Counted from the first letter of the stretch, positions 33,044 through 42,985 are shown. The stretch is 64,000 nucleotides of DNA from Planctomycetota bacterium (GCA_016872775.1 VGZA01000019.1:1-64000), one strand, 5' to 3'. Numbers and translations: made by a program. The notes: generated from the sequence alone by a model not told the origin.

Positions 33044-34828
33044 ATGACCGGGAAGCGTGATCATTGGTCGGCTCTCGCCGATTTGTTAGGAACGGTGGCG
33101 GAAGGAACGACAGCGGAAGGCGCAGAGGTACCCGCTCCAGGAGTCGTCGATCCTGGAACTCCCGATGCCTCCGTTCTCGATGCAGGGACTCCTCAGGCAG
33201 GAGCGAGGAATCGATCGGCCGCGGAAATCGCGGAACCGAATGAAGCGCGTGCCCCGTGGCAGACTCAGGGCGACGCGCCGCCCGCGGCGAAAACGCGTTC
33301 CAACGAATCGCAAGCCGCACCCAGTGCCGAGCCACCAGAGCTCGTAGAGAATCCCCCACCGCCTGCCGCGGTATCGGATCCGGCGCCAACAGCAGTTGTC
33401 GCGACGCCCGCTGCGCCCAAGCCACGACGCGGCAGCCATTGGAATACGCTGGCGAATTTGCTTGGCCTTGGTGGACTCATGGGGACTGCCGAACCGGAAC
33501 CAAGTGTGGAACCGGAATCGGCACCCAGCACCACGTCGGTGCCGACAACACCCGCCGCAAAATCTCCGGCCCCGCCGCCCTCCGTCGAACGGTCCCCGGC
33601 GCCGCCCACCCCGGTGCGCGACGTACCACCCCGTTCCCACGAGCGGCGAGGTGAGCGACGAGGCGAGCAGCGCGGCGGTCGCGGCACCGATCGACGGCAT
33701 CGACCAACGGAACTGCCTGCCGATGTTGAAGCGAACGAAGAGATTTCCCGATCGACGGGGACGCCCGCAGGTCAGGAACGGGATCGAGCGGACGCTGGAG
33801 ATGGAGACGGTTACCGTCGCGGCCGTCGACGGCGACGTGGTGGTCGAGGACGGCGGGATGCGGAACGATCGGAGCGCAATCCATCCGAACGGGATCCATC
33901 CGGCGCGGGCGACCAGGCCTTCGAATCGAACGATCTCCCCGCTCGAAATGGGCTGGAAGACAGACAAGGGCTGGAAGACAGACAAGGGCTGGAAGACAGA
34001 CAAGGGCTGGAAGACAGACAAGGGCTGGAAGACAGACAAGGGCTGGAAGACACGTTTTTTGACGACGCTGATTTTGCCGCGGCCCGTTTCAATGACGAGG
34101 GAGGGGATGAGGATGCCGGACCGCAATCGGTCGACGCCGAGGGCGAACCGACCGGTGGCAGTTCCGCCTCAGAATCGTCCGAGAAAGGGGAGCGGTCGGG
34201 ACGGAGACGACGGCGGCGACGGCGGGGGAGACGCGGTCGTGGCGACGGTTCCGGCGAGCGATCGGAGGCTTCCACGGGCGAGCGTTCAAGAGACACGGGG
34301 ATGCGCGATCGAACGGAGGATGGTCGCGCGGAGTCGGTCGATGCGGAGCACTCCACGGATGAAACAGGTGTCGGGGGTGAGGCAGACGAAGGCGGTGCTC
34401 CGGGGCGTGGGGCGCAATCGGATTCCGGGGATCGCGCCGAGCGACCGGGCCGGCGTCGGCGGCGCCGACGTGGTCGCGGTCGCGGTCGCGGTCGCGAAGG
34501 CCGAGCACCGGCAGGCAGAATGTCCGAGGAGAGCGCCATTGACGACACGGAACTCGGCGACATCGACGACGCTTTTGAGGCTGTGGGCATCGAGGCCCAC
34601 GACGATGCGAGGGATGACGACGCGGGTGGCGACGAAGATTACGCGGAGGACGGCGACGGCGCGGAGGGCGGGGAAGAGTCCGCCGGCAAGCACCGCAAAA
34701 TTCCCACCTGGACCGAAACGATCGGCTGTATCATTACCGCGAATATGGAGGCTCGAGCGCGGAATCCGCAGCAGTCGTACCGAGGTCGAGGCGGCCATGG
34801 GGGGCACGGCGGGCCGAGAAATCGCTGA
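33044..34828 (+). CDS. disordered Arg/Glu/Gly-rich protein with internal repeats
   Basis: About 594 residues, mostly low complexity. Residues 4-16 contain KRDHWSALADLLG, and the related SHWNTLANLLGLGG appears near residue 130, so a short helical motif is present twice. Pro-rich segments follow, then basic RRGRRRRRGGRGRR blocks alternating with acidic ones, and six GLEDRQ units. The end, IPTWTETIGCIITANMEARARN plus an RGRGGHGG tail, looks like a conserved module. Basic RGG-type tails often bind RNA. The start is uncertain: ATG 33044 is chosen, and the frame opens at TTG 32957. I do not know a function. Confidence 0.6.
   Translation: MTGKRDHWSALADLLGTVAEGTTAEGAEVPAPGVVDPGTPDASVLDAGTPQAGARNRSAAEIAEPNEARAPWQTQGDAPPAAKTRSNESQAAPSAEPPELVENPPPPAAVSDPAPTAVVATPAAPKPRRGSHWNTLANLLGLGGLMGTAEPEPSVEPESAPSTTSVPTTPAAKSPAPPPSVERSPAPPTPVRDVPPRSHERRGERRGEQRGGRGTDRRHRPTELPADVEANEEISRSTGTPAGQERDRADAGDGDGYRRGRRRRRGGRGRRDAERSERNPSERDPSGAGDQAFESNDLPARNGLEDRQGLEDRQGLEDRQGLEDRQGLEDRQGLEDTFFDDADFAAARFNDEGGDEDAGPQSVDAEGEPTGGSSASESSEKGERSGRRRRRRRRGRRGRGDGSGERSEASTGERSRDTGMRDRTEDGRAESVDAEHSTDETGVGGEADEGGAPGRGAQSDSGDRAERPGRRRRRRRGRGRGRGREGRAPAGRMSEESAIDDTELGDIDDAFEAVGIEAHDDARDDDAGGDEDYAEDGDGAEGGEESAGKHRKIPTWTETIGCIITANMEARARNPQQSYRGRGGHGGHGGPRNR
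33951..34054 (+). repeat. 18-bp tandem repeat, five full units plus a partial
   Basis: The unit ggctggaagacagacaag is repeated without mismatch five times (33951-34040) and then breaks off after ggctggaagaca. It is in frame and adds GLEDRQ units to the disordered protein. Identity between units points to recent slippage or unequal exchange. Confidence 0.95.
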
Positions 34829-34909
34829 AGGTTGTTTTCGCATTGCCTCAAAACGGCTGGAAACCGCTGGCGTGTGATCGCTCAGCCTTCTGGCCGCGGG
34901 AGATTGTTG

Positions 34910-36487
34910 ATGCGCACCCTGCCAATTTCGGGCATCGCTTTTTTCTTGCTCTTCGCCATTCGGGCCCTGCTCCCTCTCGCCCTGTGCGCTCAAGGAGACG
35001 AACCGGAGCGGGACGCGAGCCGCGAGGAAATGCAGCGTCGCATTGCGATGCACCTCGAAGCACGCTGGACGGAAGCCGGCATCCCGCCGGCGGAACGGTG
35101 TTCGGACGAGGAATTCTGTCGGCGTTCGTCGCTCGACCTTTGCGGCGTGATTCCGCGCGTAGCCGAGGTACGGGAGTTTCTCGCGGACAATTCCGCCAAC
35201 AAACGTTCGCAATGGCTGGAGCGTTTGTTGGCGTCGCCAGCGCATGCCACGCACCTGGCTTCGACGTGGCGCAATGTCATGTTGCCCGGCGGCACCGATT
35301 TGGAACAACTCCAGAACGCCGTCGGAGTCCAGAACTGGCTCCGGGCGCAATTTGTCGATAATGTCCGTTACGACCGTATGGTGTCGGAGTTGCTGGTGGC
35401 GACGAGCGGCGCGGAGGCGGGACCGGCCCTGTTCTACACGTCGCTCGAACTGCAGCCGGAGAAACTGGCCGCCGCCACCGCGCGCATCTTTCTGGGATTG
35501 CAGATGGAATGCGCCCAATGCCACAACCACCCGTTTGATCACTGGAAGCAGGAGGACTTTTGGGGGTACGCCGCGTTCTTCGCGCGCACGCGGCAAGTTC
35601 GCGGCAATCGCATGATGGCGCGGTTGCGTCTGGAGGATCTGGACAGCGGTGACGTGAAAATCCCAAACACAGAGACGATCGTTACGCCTAAGTTCCCCAA
35701 CGGGTTGGTCGCGCCGGATGATTCGGGGACGCGTCGGGAGAGGCTTTCGATCTGGATGGCTTCGCGCGACAACCCCTATCTCGCGCGAGCGGTCGTCAAT
35801 CGCGTCTGGGCCCAGCTGTTTGGGCGCGGGATCGTTGATCCGGTCGATGATCTGGGAGTACACAATCCGCCGTCGCACCCGCAGCTGCTGGAGGAGCTTA
35901 CCCACTATTTCGTGAACTGCGGATTTGATTTGCGCGCGTTGTATCGCTTGCTGACGGGTTCGCGCGCCTACCAGCTTTCCAGTGTCTGTTCCAGCCAGCG
36001 GGAACCGCCGCCCGAACTTTTTTCACGCATGCAGCTGAAGCCGCTCAGCGCCGAGCAATTCTACGACTCGTTGGCGCGGCTGTTTCCTCCTTCCGATTCC
36101 GGTATGGCTGGAATTCCTCAGGCGACAGGACTTTTTAATCCGCGGCGTTTGTCGTTCCTCGGCCGGATGCAGAATCCCTCGAAAAATTCGCTCGACTACC
36201 AGGCGGGTATCCTCCAGGCACTCACATTGCTGAACGGCGCTGAATTACATTCCGCGAGTCACCCCGATCAGAGCAGTCTGCTGGGCGCGCTGAATTCGCC
36301 GCTGTTTACTCGGCAGGACCGAATCGAGGTGATCTACCTGGCGACCCTCGCCCGGCGACCGTCCGATGAAGAACGCCGGATCAGCTACGAATATCTGGAG
36401 GGCGGGGCGGCGGGTGACGCGCAAACCGCTTTTGCCGATCTGGTCTGGGCGATCCTCAACAGTGCCGAATTTGCCATGAACCACTAG
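34910..36487 (+). CDS. DUF1549/DUF1553 domain protein with CxxCH motif
   Basis: A 525-residue exported protein with a signal peptide (residues 6-27, LALCA). DUF1549 covers about residues 45-250. It includes SSLDLCGVIPRVAEVREFL and the conserved ECAQCHNHPFDHW, whose CAQCH could bind heme c as in planctomycete cytochromes. DUF1553 covers about 280-520: NPYLARAVVNRVWAQLFGRGIVDPVDD and FNPRRLSFLG. The pair is a planctomycete hallmark of unknown function, sometimes next to DUF1501 genes, which are absent here. It is shorter than many members because no N-terminal cytochrome domain is present. ATG 34910 has gggag at 34898-34902. The next gene starts 14 bases on. Confidence 0.9.
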   Translation: MRTLPISGIAFFLLFAIRALLPLALCAQGDEPERDASREEMQRRIAMHLEARWTEAGIPPAERCSDEEFCRRSSLDLCGVIPRVAEVREFLADNSANKRSQWLERLLASPAHATHLASTWRNVMLPGGTDLEQLQNAVGVQNWLRAQFVDNVRYDRMVSELLVATSGAEAGPALFYTSLELQPEKLAAATARIFLGLQMECAQCHNHPFDHWKQEDFWGYAAFFARTRQVRGNRMMARLRLEDLDSGDVKIPNTETIVTPKFPNGLVAPDDSGTRRERLSIWMASRDNPYLARAVVNRVWAQLFGRGIVDPVDDLGVHNPPSHPQLLEELTHYFVNCGFDLRALYRLLTGSRAYQLSSVCSSQREPPPELFSRMQLKPLSAEQFYDSLARLFPPSDSGMAGIPQATGLFNPRRLSFLGRMQNPSKNSLDYQAGILQALTLLNGAELHSASHPDQSSLLGALNSPLFTRQDRIEVIYLATLARRPSDEERRISYEYLEGGAAGDAQTAFADLVWAILNSAEFAMNH

Positions 36488-36501
36488 CCGGCGGTACGAT
36501 C

Positions 36502-38394
36502 ATGCGTAGCGTGTCGCGGATGTTCCTAGTCACGGTTGTCGCGGGACTGTTCACGGGCTGCCCCTTCAGCCGCCCCGCCCCGCCGACGAGTCCCTCCTCG
36601 GCCCCCGGCACGACGCAAACGGCAATGCAACCCGATTCGGCAGCTGCGGACAACTCGACCGCAAACGGATCGTCCGACGGTGCCCCAGCGATCTCGGCCG
36701 CCGTCGGTGAGCCAATTCGACAGCCCAACGACAAACCGGACGACCGCGCAGCGGATCCATCCGGAGGCGACAGCAATGCCGAACGACGTCCTGATGCCGA
36801 ACGACTCGCTGGCGAGGCCTCGACGGATCCATCGCGGCCCGCCGAGCGTTTCCTCTTGTTCGCACCCCAACGGCCCCTGGTTGTCGAATTGTTCGTGCGA
36901 CTGTCGGGACGCGACTTGGAGCCTCAATTTCAGGCGTACCTGGAATCCAGTCTGAAGGCCCTTGACTCCAACAGCGACGGCAGGACGAGCTGGGAGGAAC
37001 TGACGAGGCATCCGTCTTTTTCCAAAGGAGCCTTCAGCGCGCAGCCGATCACCACCGAGAAACGGCGACTCGATCTGATCGAACAAAACGATATTGATCG
37101 CGACAAATGGGTCAGCCTGCAGGAATTCGCCAGGCTATTGAGTCGGGAGGCGGCGAATTCCAGAATGGTGACACTCCGCAGTCCGAATGACGGCGGTACG
37201 GGAACGGTTCGTGATTCCATCGTCTTTCAATTGCTGGATCAGAACGGTGACGGGCAACTTTCCGGCAGCGAACTGGACCAGGCCAGCCTTCGACTACTGA
37301 GCAAAGACCTCGACGACGACGAACTTGTGGCGTTGGCCGATCTTCGCGCCGAGTCGGCCACGTTGACACCGAACGCGCCGATGGCGCGGCCCCGCGTCTG
37401 GTCAGCGGAGACGGCCGTCTCGCTTGGCTGGCACGTCGATTGGGATCGTGTCTTCGCCGACATGCAGGAGACCTACGCCCTGGGAGGTAGTCTAAGCCGT
37501 GATTGTTTCGAGAATGCCGACGCGTTCTTCGACGAACTGGACGCCGACAACAACGGTCGGATTACCCGGCGTGAATTGGAGCGGCTGTTGACCGTTGCGG
37601 CCGACTTGCGCGTCGAAATCGATTTCCATGCGACACAGGCATCACCGCCCGCCATGGAAATCGTCTCACGCGATGCCACCCTCACGCCCTCACCGTCGAT
37701 GGGCAAAGGCATCGTCACGCTATGCACGGTGCAGTTGCCCCACCTGGCGACGCGGTGGTTCTGTGCCGACCGTTCCGTCGTGGACGATTCCCAGACGCGT
37801 GCGGAACAGGCGCTCGCTCAATATGACAGTAACAACGATGGTTATCTCGAGGAAGCTGAGTTGCCGGACGAGCCGCCGCAGGTCAAGGAGCAATTCCAGG
37901 CGGCCGACGAAAACGGGGATGGCAAGATCTATCCGGGCGAAATCGCGGACTATTTTCGGCGGCAGCGTGGCATCGCCAGTTTCCAGCTGCGCATCCGTCT
38001 GGGATATCAACCCGATGTCGTGTTCGCCGAACTGGATTCCAATGCCAACGGCAGGCTTGATTTTCGTGAGATCCAGGTCGCAGGCGAGCGGTTGGCGGGT
38101 TGCGACCGCAATCAGGACGGTCGACTCAGCGCCGACGAGTTCCAGCGCGTCCTTTTGGTCAGCATCACCCGCGGCGATACGGGACCGGCATCGGCCGAAT
38201 TGGACGCCACTCCTCTGGTGATGCCACCGCAACCCGCGAGCGACGTGGCTCCCTGGTTCCGCAATATGGACAGCAATGGCGATGGAGCGATCAGTCGCCG
38301 GGAGTTCCTCGGCGATGCCGAACGTTTCCGCGAATTGGACGCGAATGCCGATGGGTTTCTGGATTGGAGTGAACTGCAACAGCTTTCGGGCTAG
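36502..38394 (+). CDS. EF-hand repeat lipoprotein
   Basis: A 630-residue lipoprotein (lipobox FTGC, Cys20). Residues about 20-110 are a disordered linker. Nine clear EF-hand loops follow, among them DSNSDGRTSWEE, DQNGDGQLSGSE, DADNNGRITRRE, DSNNDGYLEEAE, DENGDGKIYPGE, DSNANGRLDFRE, DRNQDGRLSADE, DSNGDGAISRRE and DANADGFLDWSE. Two more are degenerate (DIDRDKWVSLQE, DLDDDELVALAD). It should bind many calcium ions at the cell envelope. It lies 14 bases after the DUF1549/1553 gene, so the two are probably co-transcribed. The function is unknown. Confidence 0.88.
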   Translation: MRSVSRMFLVTVVAGLFTGCPFSRPAPPTSPSSAPGTTQTAMQPDSAAADNSTANGSSDGAPAISAAVGEPIRQPNDKPDDRAADPSGGDSNAERRPDAERLAGEASTDPSRPAERFLLFAPQRPLVVELFVRLSGRDLEPQFQAYLESSLKALDSNSDGRTSWEELTRHPSFSKGAFSAQPITTEKRRLDLIEQNDIDRDKWVSLQEFARLLSREAANSRMVTLRSPNDGGTGTVRDSIVFQLLDQNGDGQLSGSELDQASLRLLSKDLDDDELVALADLRAESATLTPNAPMARPRVWSAETAVSLGWHVDWDRVFADMQETYALGGSLSRDCFENADAFFDELDADNNGRITRRELERLLTVAADLRVEIDFHATQASPPAMEIVSRDATLTPSPSMGKGIVTLCTVQLPHLATRWFCADRSVVDDSQTRAEQALAQYDSNNDGYLEEAELPDEPPQVKEQFQAADENGDGKIYPGEIADYFRRQRGIASFQLRIRLGYQPDVVFAELDSNANGRLDFREIQVAGERLAGCDRNQDGRLSADEFQRVLLVSITRGDTGPASAELDATPLVMPPQPASDVAPWFRNMDSNGDGAISRREFLGDAERFRELDANADGFLDWSELQQLSG

Positions 38395-38444
38395 CACGGG
38401 CAGTCGCGTGCGAAGTTCGTAAGGATGTAAGGGTCAGCCCGAAG

Positions 38445-40163
38445 ATGAACACCCGGACAATCCTCGCTTTTTTCCTGCGCAACGTTCAGGAGCGTTCGGA
38501 GCATCCCGCACTTTGGACCTGGGATGGCGTCCGTTTTGTCGCCTTGTCGTGGCAAGAGTTGCGACGTGCCGTGGCGGAGATGGCAGCCTTGCTGGCGGAG
38601 TGCGGGGTGCAGCCTGGAGACCGCGTGTCCCATCTCTCCGAGAATCGGCGGGAGTGGGTGATCACCGATCTGGCGATCCAGGCGAGCGGGGCGATCCATG
38701 TGCCGTTGCATGCGCCGCTGACCGGACTGCAGGCTGCCGAGCAGTTGCTGCACTCCGGCGCCCGGGTGCTGGTGGTGTCGAACGCGGCGCAATTAGTGAA
38801 GTTGACACCGCATGCGTCCCGGCTGGGGTCGAACTTGCGGGTCGTGAGTTACGAGCCGATCGATTCGACGTCCGCGCCGTGGCCGATACGAGAGGCAGGG
38901 GGCGGGACCGGCCTACTCGACCGGCAGCGTGGCGAAGAGCTGCTCGACCGCATGTCCGAAGAGCTCGACGGCAGCGACGTCGCGACCATTCTGTACACCT
39001 CGGGAACAACTGGCGAGCCGAAGGGCGTCGTACTAACGCACGCGAATTTGAGCGGCAATGCGCAGAGCATGCTCACGATGTTTGTGCAATCCGAAACAGC
39101 GCGCTTTGAGTTTCACCGTCGCCTCAGCTTTTTGCCGATGAGCCACATCTTTGCCCGCACTTGCGACATTTATGGCTGGCTGGTGACCGGTGGCGAAATG
39201 GCGATCGCGCGATCGCGCGAAACGGTGCTGCAGGACTGTGCGCTTTCCGCGGCGACGTGGATCAACGCGGTCCCCTATTTCTACGAAAAGGTCTGGCGCG
39301 GGCTGCGCGACGCGGGAGTTGCCGATCAGCCGGGAGTGTTGCGGGCGGCGTTCGGCGGGACGATGTCGATCTGCTGTTCCGGAGGCGCGGCATTGCCGCT
39401 GCACCTGTTCGACTACTATCTGGCCCAAGGGTTACCGATCCTGGAGGGATACGGACTGAGCGAGACGTCGCCTGTCATTTCAATTTCCACGCCGGAAGTC
39501 TATCGGCGCTGCTGTGCCGGCAAACCGATTCCCACCGTCGAGGTGCGGATCGCCGAGGACGGCGAAATCTTGACGCGCGGCCCGCATGTGATGCGCGAGT
39601 ATTACCGGAATCCCGCCGCGACGGCGGAAGTGCTGCGCGACGGCTGGTTTCACACCGGAGACCTCGGAGCGATCGACGCGGACGGATATCTGAGCATTAC
39701 GGGCCGCAAGAAGGAGCTGATCGTCACATCCGGTGGCAAGAATATCGCGCCGGTACTGCTGGAATCGCTGCTGACGCAGGATCCACGCATCCTCCAGGCA
39801 ATGATCGTCGGCGATTCGCGGAATTACCTCACGGCGCTGCTGGTGCCAAACTGGGAACAGGTGGCTCGCGAGTTGGCCAGCGCGGAACTGGCCGATCCGG
39901 AAAATGTCGAACGGCAATCGGACGGACGGGTGGTCGAATTGATGCGGGAGATCGTGGCGCAACAGCTGCGGAATCTGGCCCCCTACGAGCAGGTGCGGCG
40001 ATTCACATTGTTGCAGCGGCCGTTCTCGATCGACGCCGACGAATTGACGCCCAAACTGAGCCTGCGGCGCAAAAATATCACCGCCCGCTATGGCAAGGAA
40101 ATCGCGGCGATGTACGCTGATGATCGAGCAATCCCCCGGCCTTGCGACGGAAACATGAGATGA
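38445..40163 (+). CDS. long-chain acyl-CoA synthetase (AMP-binding)
   Basis: A 572-residue adenylate-forming enzyme. Motifs in order are the P-loop TILYTSGTTGEPKGVVLTHAN (about residues 183-203), the acyl-site YGLSETSP, GDLGAIDADGYLSITGRKKELIVTSGGKNI with the hinge and catalytic segment, and a C-terminal domain with KLSLRRKNI. It activates fatty or other carboxylic acids to their CoA esters in the cytosol. The stop overlaps the start of the acyl-CoA dehydrogenase gene by 4 bases (ATGA), so products are made together and the substrate may pass straight to the dehydrogenase. Confidence 0.93.
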   Translation: MNTRTILAFFLRNVQERSEHPALWTWDGVRFVALSWQELRRAVAEMAALLAECGVQPGDRVSHLSENRREWVITDLAIQASGAIHVPLHAPLTGLQAAEQLLHSGARVLVVSNAAQLVKLTPHASRLGSNLRVVSYEPIDSTSAPWPIREAGGGTGLLDRQRGEELLDRMSEELDGSDVATILYTSGTTGEPKGVVLTHANLSGNAQSMLTMFVQSETARFEFHRRLSFLPMSHIFARTCDIYGWLVTGGEMAIARSRETVLQDCALSAATWINAVPYFYEKVWRGLRDAGVADQPGVLRAAFGGTMSICCSGGAALPLHLFDYYLAQGLPILEGYGLSETSPVISISTPEVYRRCCAGKPIPTVEVRIAEDGEILTRGPHVMREYYRNPAATAEVLRDGWFHTGDLGAIDADGYLSITGRKKELIVTSGGKNIAPVLLESLLTQDPRILQAMIVGDSRNYLTALLVPNWEQVARELASAELADPENVERQSDGRVVELMREIVAQQLRNLAPYEQVRRFTLLQRPFSIDADELTPKLSLRRKNITARYGKEIAAMYADDRAIPRPCDGNMR

Positions 40164-42103
40164 CGAAGAGCCCCAGCGAAGCGCCACCACGGTCCTCGGA
40201 ATCGTTCGCGGAGACCGCATTGCGACTCGGCGGCAAGAGCGACGACGAGGCGCGTCGGACCGGCGCCGTTGACCGCGCGGATGACCAGGTCGATCAGCTG
40301 TTCAAGAGGCAGCGTCAGACAGCCCACAGTCCGATCCATCGCGCGATCTGGAACGATACGATGGACTGGCAACTGTTCCGGGCTCCCCAACCGGTCGTCA
40401 GCGACGCGGCGCAGCGGGTAATGGACGAATCGATCCGAGTGGCGTCGGGGCATCGAACGGCCGGATCGTTGTTCGACGAGCAGCGAAAGGTCAGCCCAGC
40501 GGTATTGCGCGACCTGGCGGCCGTCGGGTACTGGGGATTGCTTGTCCAGCCGGAATACGGCGGAACGGGGGTCTCATTCCAGGCATTCGCTTCATTCCTG
40601 TCCCGGATGGCGCAGATCGACCCCACGATCTCGGGGATGGCGTCGGTCCATGGCTGTATCGGCGCCGTCGACCCGGTTCAGACGTTTGGCACGCCGGAGC
40701 AGAAGCGACGGATCCTGCCCGGTCTGGCGTCGGGCGAGCGCCTTTCCGCATTTGCGCTTACGGAGCCGGCGGCGGGGTCCGACTTGACGGCGCTGCGCAC
40801 GACGGCTCGCCGCGAAGGGGACACGTATTATGTGACCGGAGAAAAGCTGTTTATCACCAATGTCGTGCCAGGAAGGACGATCGGATTGGTCTGCCTGATC
40901 GACGGCAGGCCTGCGGTTCTGGTTTGCGATCTTCCGCAACAGGAATCGGCACAGTTCCAGTTGCGACAATACGGGCTCTATGCCCTGAAGCACACCCATA
41001 ACCAGGGAATGGTGTTTCGGGAATTTCCCGTGCCGGCGGGGAACCTGCTTGTTCCGCACGGCGGTAACGGCTTGACGATCGCGTATCACGGACTGAATCT
41101 GGGGCGGATCGCCCTTTGCGCTAACGCGGCGGGGACCATGCGACAGATGCTGGCCAGCATGCTTCCCTGGGCCCGGTTTCGGGTGACCTATGGGGAGCCG
41201 ATCGCGCGGCGGGAGCTGGTGCGGCGCCGCCTCGGTCGGCTTGCGGGTCTGATCGTCGCCTGCGACGCGCTGGTGAACTGGTGCGCGTCGTTGATCGATC
41301 AGGGATTTCGCGGTGAAATGGAGTGTATCGTGGCCAAGATCTTCGGCAGCGAGGCGTTGAAGGAGGCTGCCGTTGAATTGCTGATGAAGACCCATGGAGG
41401 GCGGTCGTTCTTACACGGGCACCTCTTTGGTGATAACGTACACGAATATCTCGCGCCGTGCATTTACGAAGGGGAAGGCGAGATGCTGGGCATGGCGTTT
41501 TTCAAGTCGCTGGTGAAGCAGCACGGTGCGACCTATTTTGAGCCGATCGGGAAGGCGATGGCGAGCGTGGGCCTGCGGCAACTGAGTCCGCTGCAGCCAG
41601 GAAAAATGATGGGCCTGTTGCCGGTGCTGACGCCCTATCTTCGCTGGTGGATTGGGCGTTCCTGGAAACCGTCCGCCCGCCCCCAATTCCCGTCTCTCCC
41701 GCCGCGTCTCCGCCGCCATGCGGAATTTGCCGCCACGGAAATGCGCCGGCAGGCGGTCGAAATCAGTGCGGTGATGCGAAAGTTCCAGTTGAAACTGGCC
41801 GACCGGCAGTGCCGGATGTCGGAATTGTCCACGCGCGTGCAGAAGCTGGCGGTGATCCTCTGTACGAGCTTCTACGCGGCCGATCAGTCGGACGAACTGG
41901 TGGCCGATGCGGCCGACCTGATCTGTCAGGAGCTGGCCCGCGAATACCGCGGACAACGCCCCGCGGACGCCTATTTCCGTGACATTACGCGACTCGGCGA
42001 ACAGCTGCTGGATCGCGGCGTTTCCTCGTTCAATCTCGGACCGGGAGAGGAAGTCCTGATGCCTTATTCCGGCCAGTCAGGCGTACCCCATGATCCGGAT
42101 TGA
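40160..42103 (+). CDS. acyl-CoA dehydrogenase family protein
   Basis: A 647-residue flavoprotein of the acyl-CoA dehydrogenase superfamily, longer than the usual 380-600. The N-terminal 60 residues are extra. The core has LVQPEYGGTGVSFQAFA, the FAD/substrate signature AFALTEPAAGSDLTALRTTA, and YYVTGEKLFITN. YEGEGEMLGMAFFK carries Glu residues at the usual catalytic-base position of long-chain enzymes. A helical extension of about 130 residues follows, as in FadE and very-long-chain members. ATG 40160 is chosen for the 4-base overlap with the synthetase stop. Confidence 0.92.
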   Translation: MTKSPSEAPPRSSESFAETALRLGGKSDDEARRTGAVDRADDQVDQLFKRQRQTAHSPIHRAIWNDTMDWQLFRAPQPVVSDAAQRVMDESIRVASGHRTAGSLFDEQRKVSPAVLRDLAAVGYWGLLVQPEYGGTGVSFQAFASFLSRMAQIDPTISGMASVHGCIGAVDPVQTFGTPEQKRRILPGLASGERLSAFALTEPAAGSDLTALRTTARREGDTYYVTGEKLFITNVVPGRTIGLVCLIDGRPAVLVCDLPQQESAQFQLRQYGLYALKHTHNQGMVFREFPVPAGNLLVPHGGNGLTIAYHGLNLGRIALCANAAGTMRQMLASMLPWARFRVTYGEPIARRELVRRRLGRLAGLIVACDALVNWCASLIDQGFRGEMECIVAKIFGSEALKEAAVELLMKTHGGRSFLHGHLFGDNVHEYLAPCIYEGEGEMLGMAFFKSLVKQHGATYFEPIGKAMASVGLRQLSPLQPGKMMGLLPVLTPYLRWWIGRSWKPSARPQFPSLPPRLRRHAEFAATEMRRQAVEISAVMRKFQLKLADRQCRMSELSTRVQKLAVILCTSFYAADQSDELVADAADLICQELAREYRGQRPADAYFRDITRLGEQLLDRGVSSFNLGPGEEVLMPYSGQSGVPHDPD

Positions 42104-42184
42104 AGAAAACGCATCTTGACGCCAATCAGTGAAACCCCAAAATAGACACCGAACTGGAATCCATCCTCCAACCCCTGCGAAACC

Positions 42185-42940
42185 GTGTCCAAATTTTCCG
42201 TGATCCTGCCGGCTGCGGGAAAGAGCAGCCGCTTTCACGACCCGTACTACAAAAAGCCATTTGTACCGCTGGAGAACCGAGCCGTTTGGCTGCACTCCGC
42301 GGAAAAATTTCTTGGCCGGAACGATGTGAAGCAGGTGATTGTGGTCGTTGCCCCCGACGACCGCGAAGAGTTTTTTTCCAAGTTCAGCGCCAACGTGGCG
42401 ATCCTCGGCGTGGAGATCGTCGACGGCGGAACCGAACGCTGGCAGTCGGTGAGGAACGCGTTGGCGCGCGTTCCCGGGGAGATCGATTTTGTCGCCGTGC
42501 ACGATGCCGCACGCCCTTGCCTGGCCGAACAGTGGATCGACGCCGTTTTTTCGGAAGCGATATCGTCCGGCGCGGCAATCCTCGCCACCCCGATCCAGGG
42601 AACCGTCAAGAGGATCGGAAAGGACCAGCGGATTGCCGAGACGGTCCCGCGAGGCGGTTTATGGGAGGCACAAACGCCTCAAGTGTTCCGTCGGCAACTT
42701 TTGCTCGACGCTTACGCTCGGATCAACGGCGCGACTGCGGACGGCGCGGCAATCACCGATGACGCGCAGGCGGTCGAACTGCTGGGACATCCTGTCGCCG
42801 TCGTCGCCGGTTCCCCCTTGAATATCAAGATTACAACCAAGGCCGATCTGCGTTTCGCGGCGGCCGCGCTGAAGGCACTGCCGAAGCCGAAACTGCTTGG
42901 GCCAGCCCATCCTTTTGCCGACGACGATCTTTGGCGATAG
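42185..42940 (+). CDS. ispD: 2-C-methyl-D-erythritol 4-phosphate cytidylyltransferase
   Basis: A 251-residue IspD, third enzyme of the MEP isoprenoid pathway, which makes CDP-methylerythritol. The CTP-binding loop is ILPAAGKSSRF (residues 7-17), followed by GTERWQSVRNAL, VAVHDAARP (Asp and Arg of the active site), ITDDAQAVE and the end NIKITTKADL. The GTG start has no good ribosome-binding site. The family usually has about 230 residues, so this is full length with a short tail. Confidence 0.95.
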   Translation: MSKFSVILPAAGKSSRFHDPYYKKPFVPLENRAVWLHSAEKFLGRNDVKQVIVVVAPDDREEFFSKFSANVAILGVEIVDGGTERWQSVRNALARVPGEIDFVAVHDAARPCLAEQWIDAVFSEAISSGAAILATPIQGTVKRIGKDQRIAETVPRGGLWEAQTPQVFRRQLLLDAYARINGATADGAAITDDAQAVELLGHPVAVVAGSPLNIKITTKADLRFAAAALKALPKPKLLGPAHPFADDDLWR

Positions 42941-42985
42941 TTTGCAGTCTTTTGAAATGTTATCCGTTGAAGGAGACTTCCAGCT

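Noticed and set aside
33951-34054. Possible CRISPR array
   Set aside because: Repeats are contiguous with no spacers and lie in frame inside a gene; no cas genes are present.
34286-35905. Minus-strand ORF of 539 codons
   Set aside because: Antisense to the disordered protein and the DUF1549/1553 gene; no motif found.
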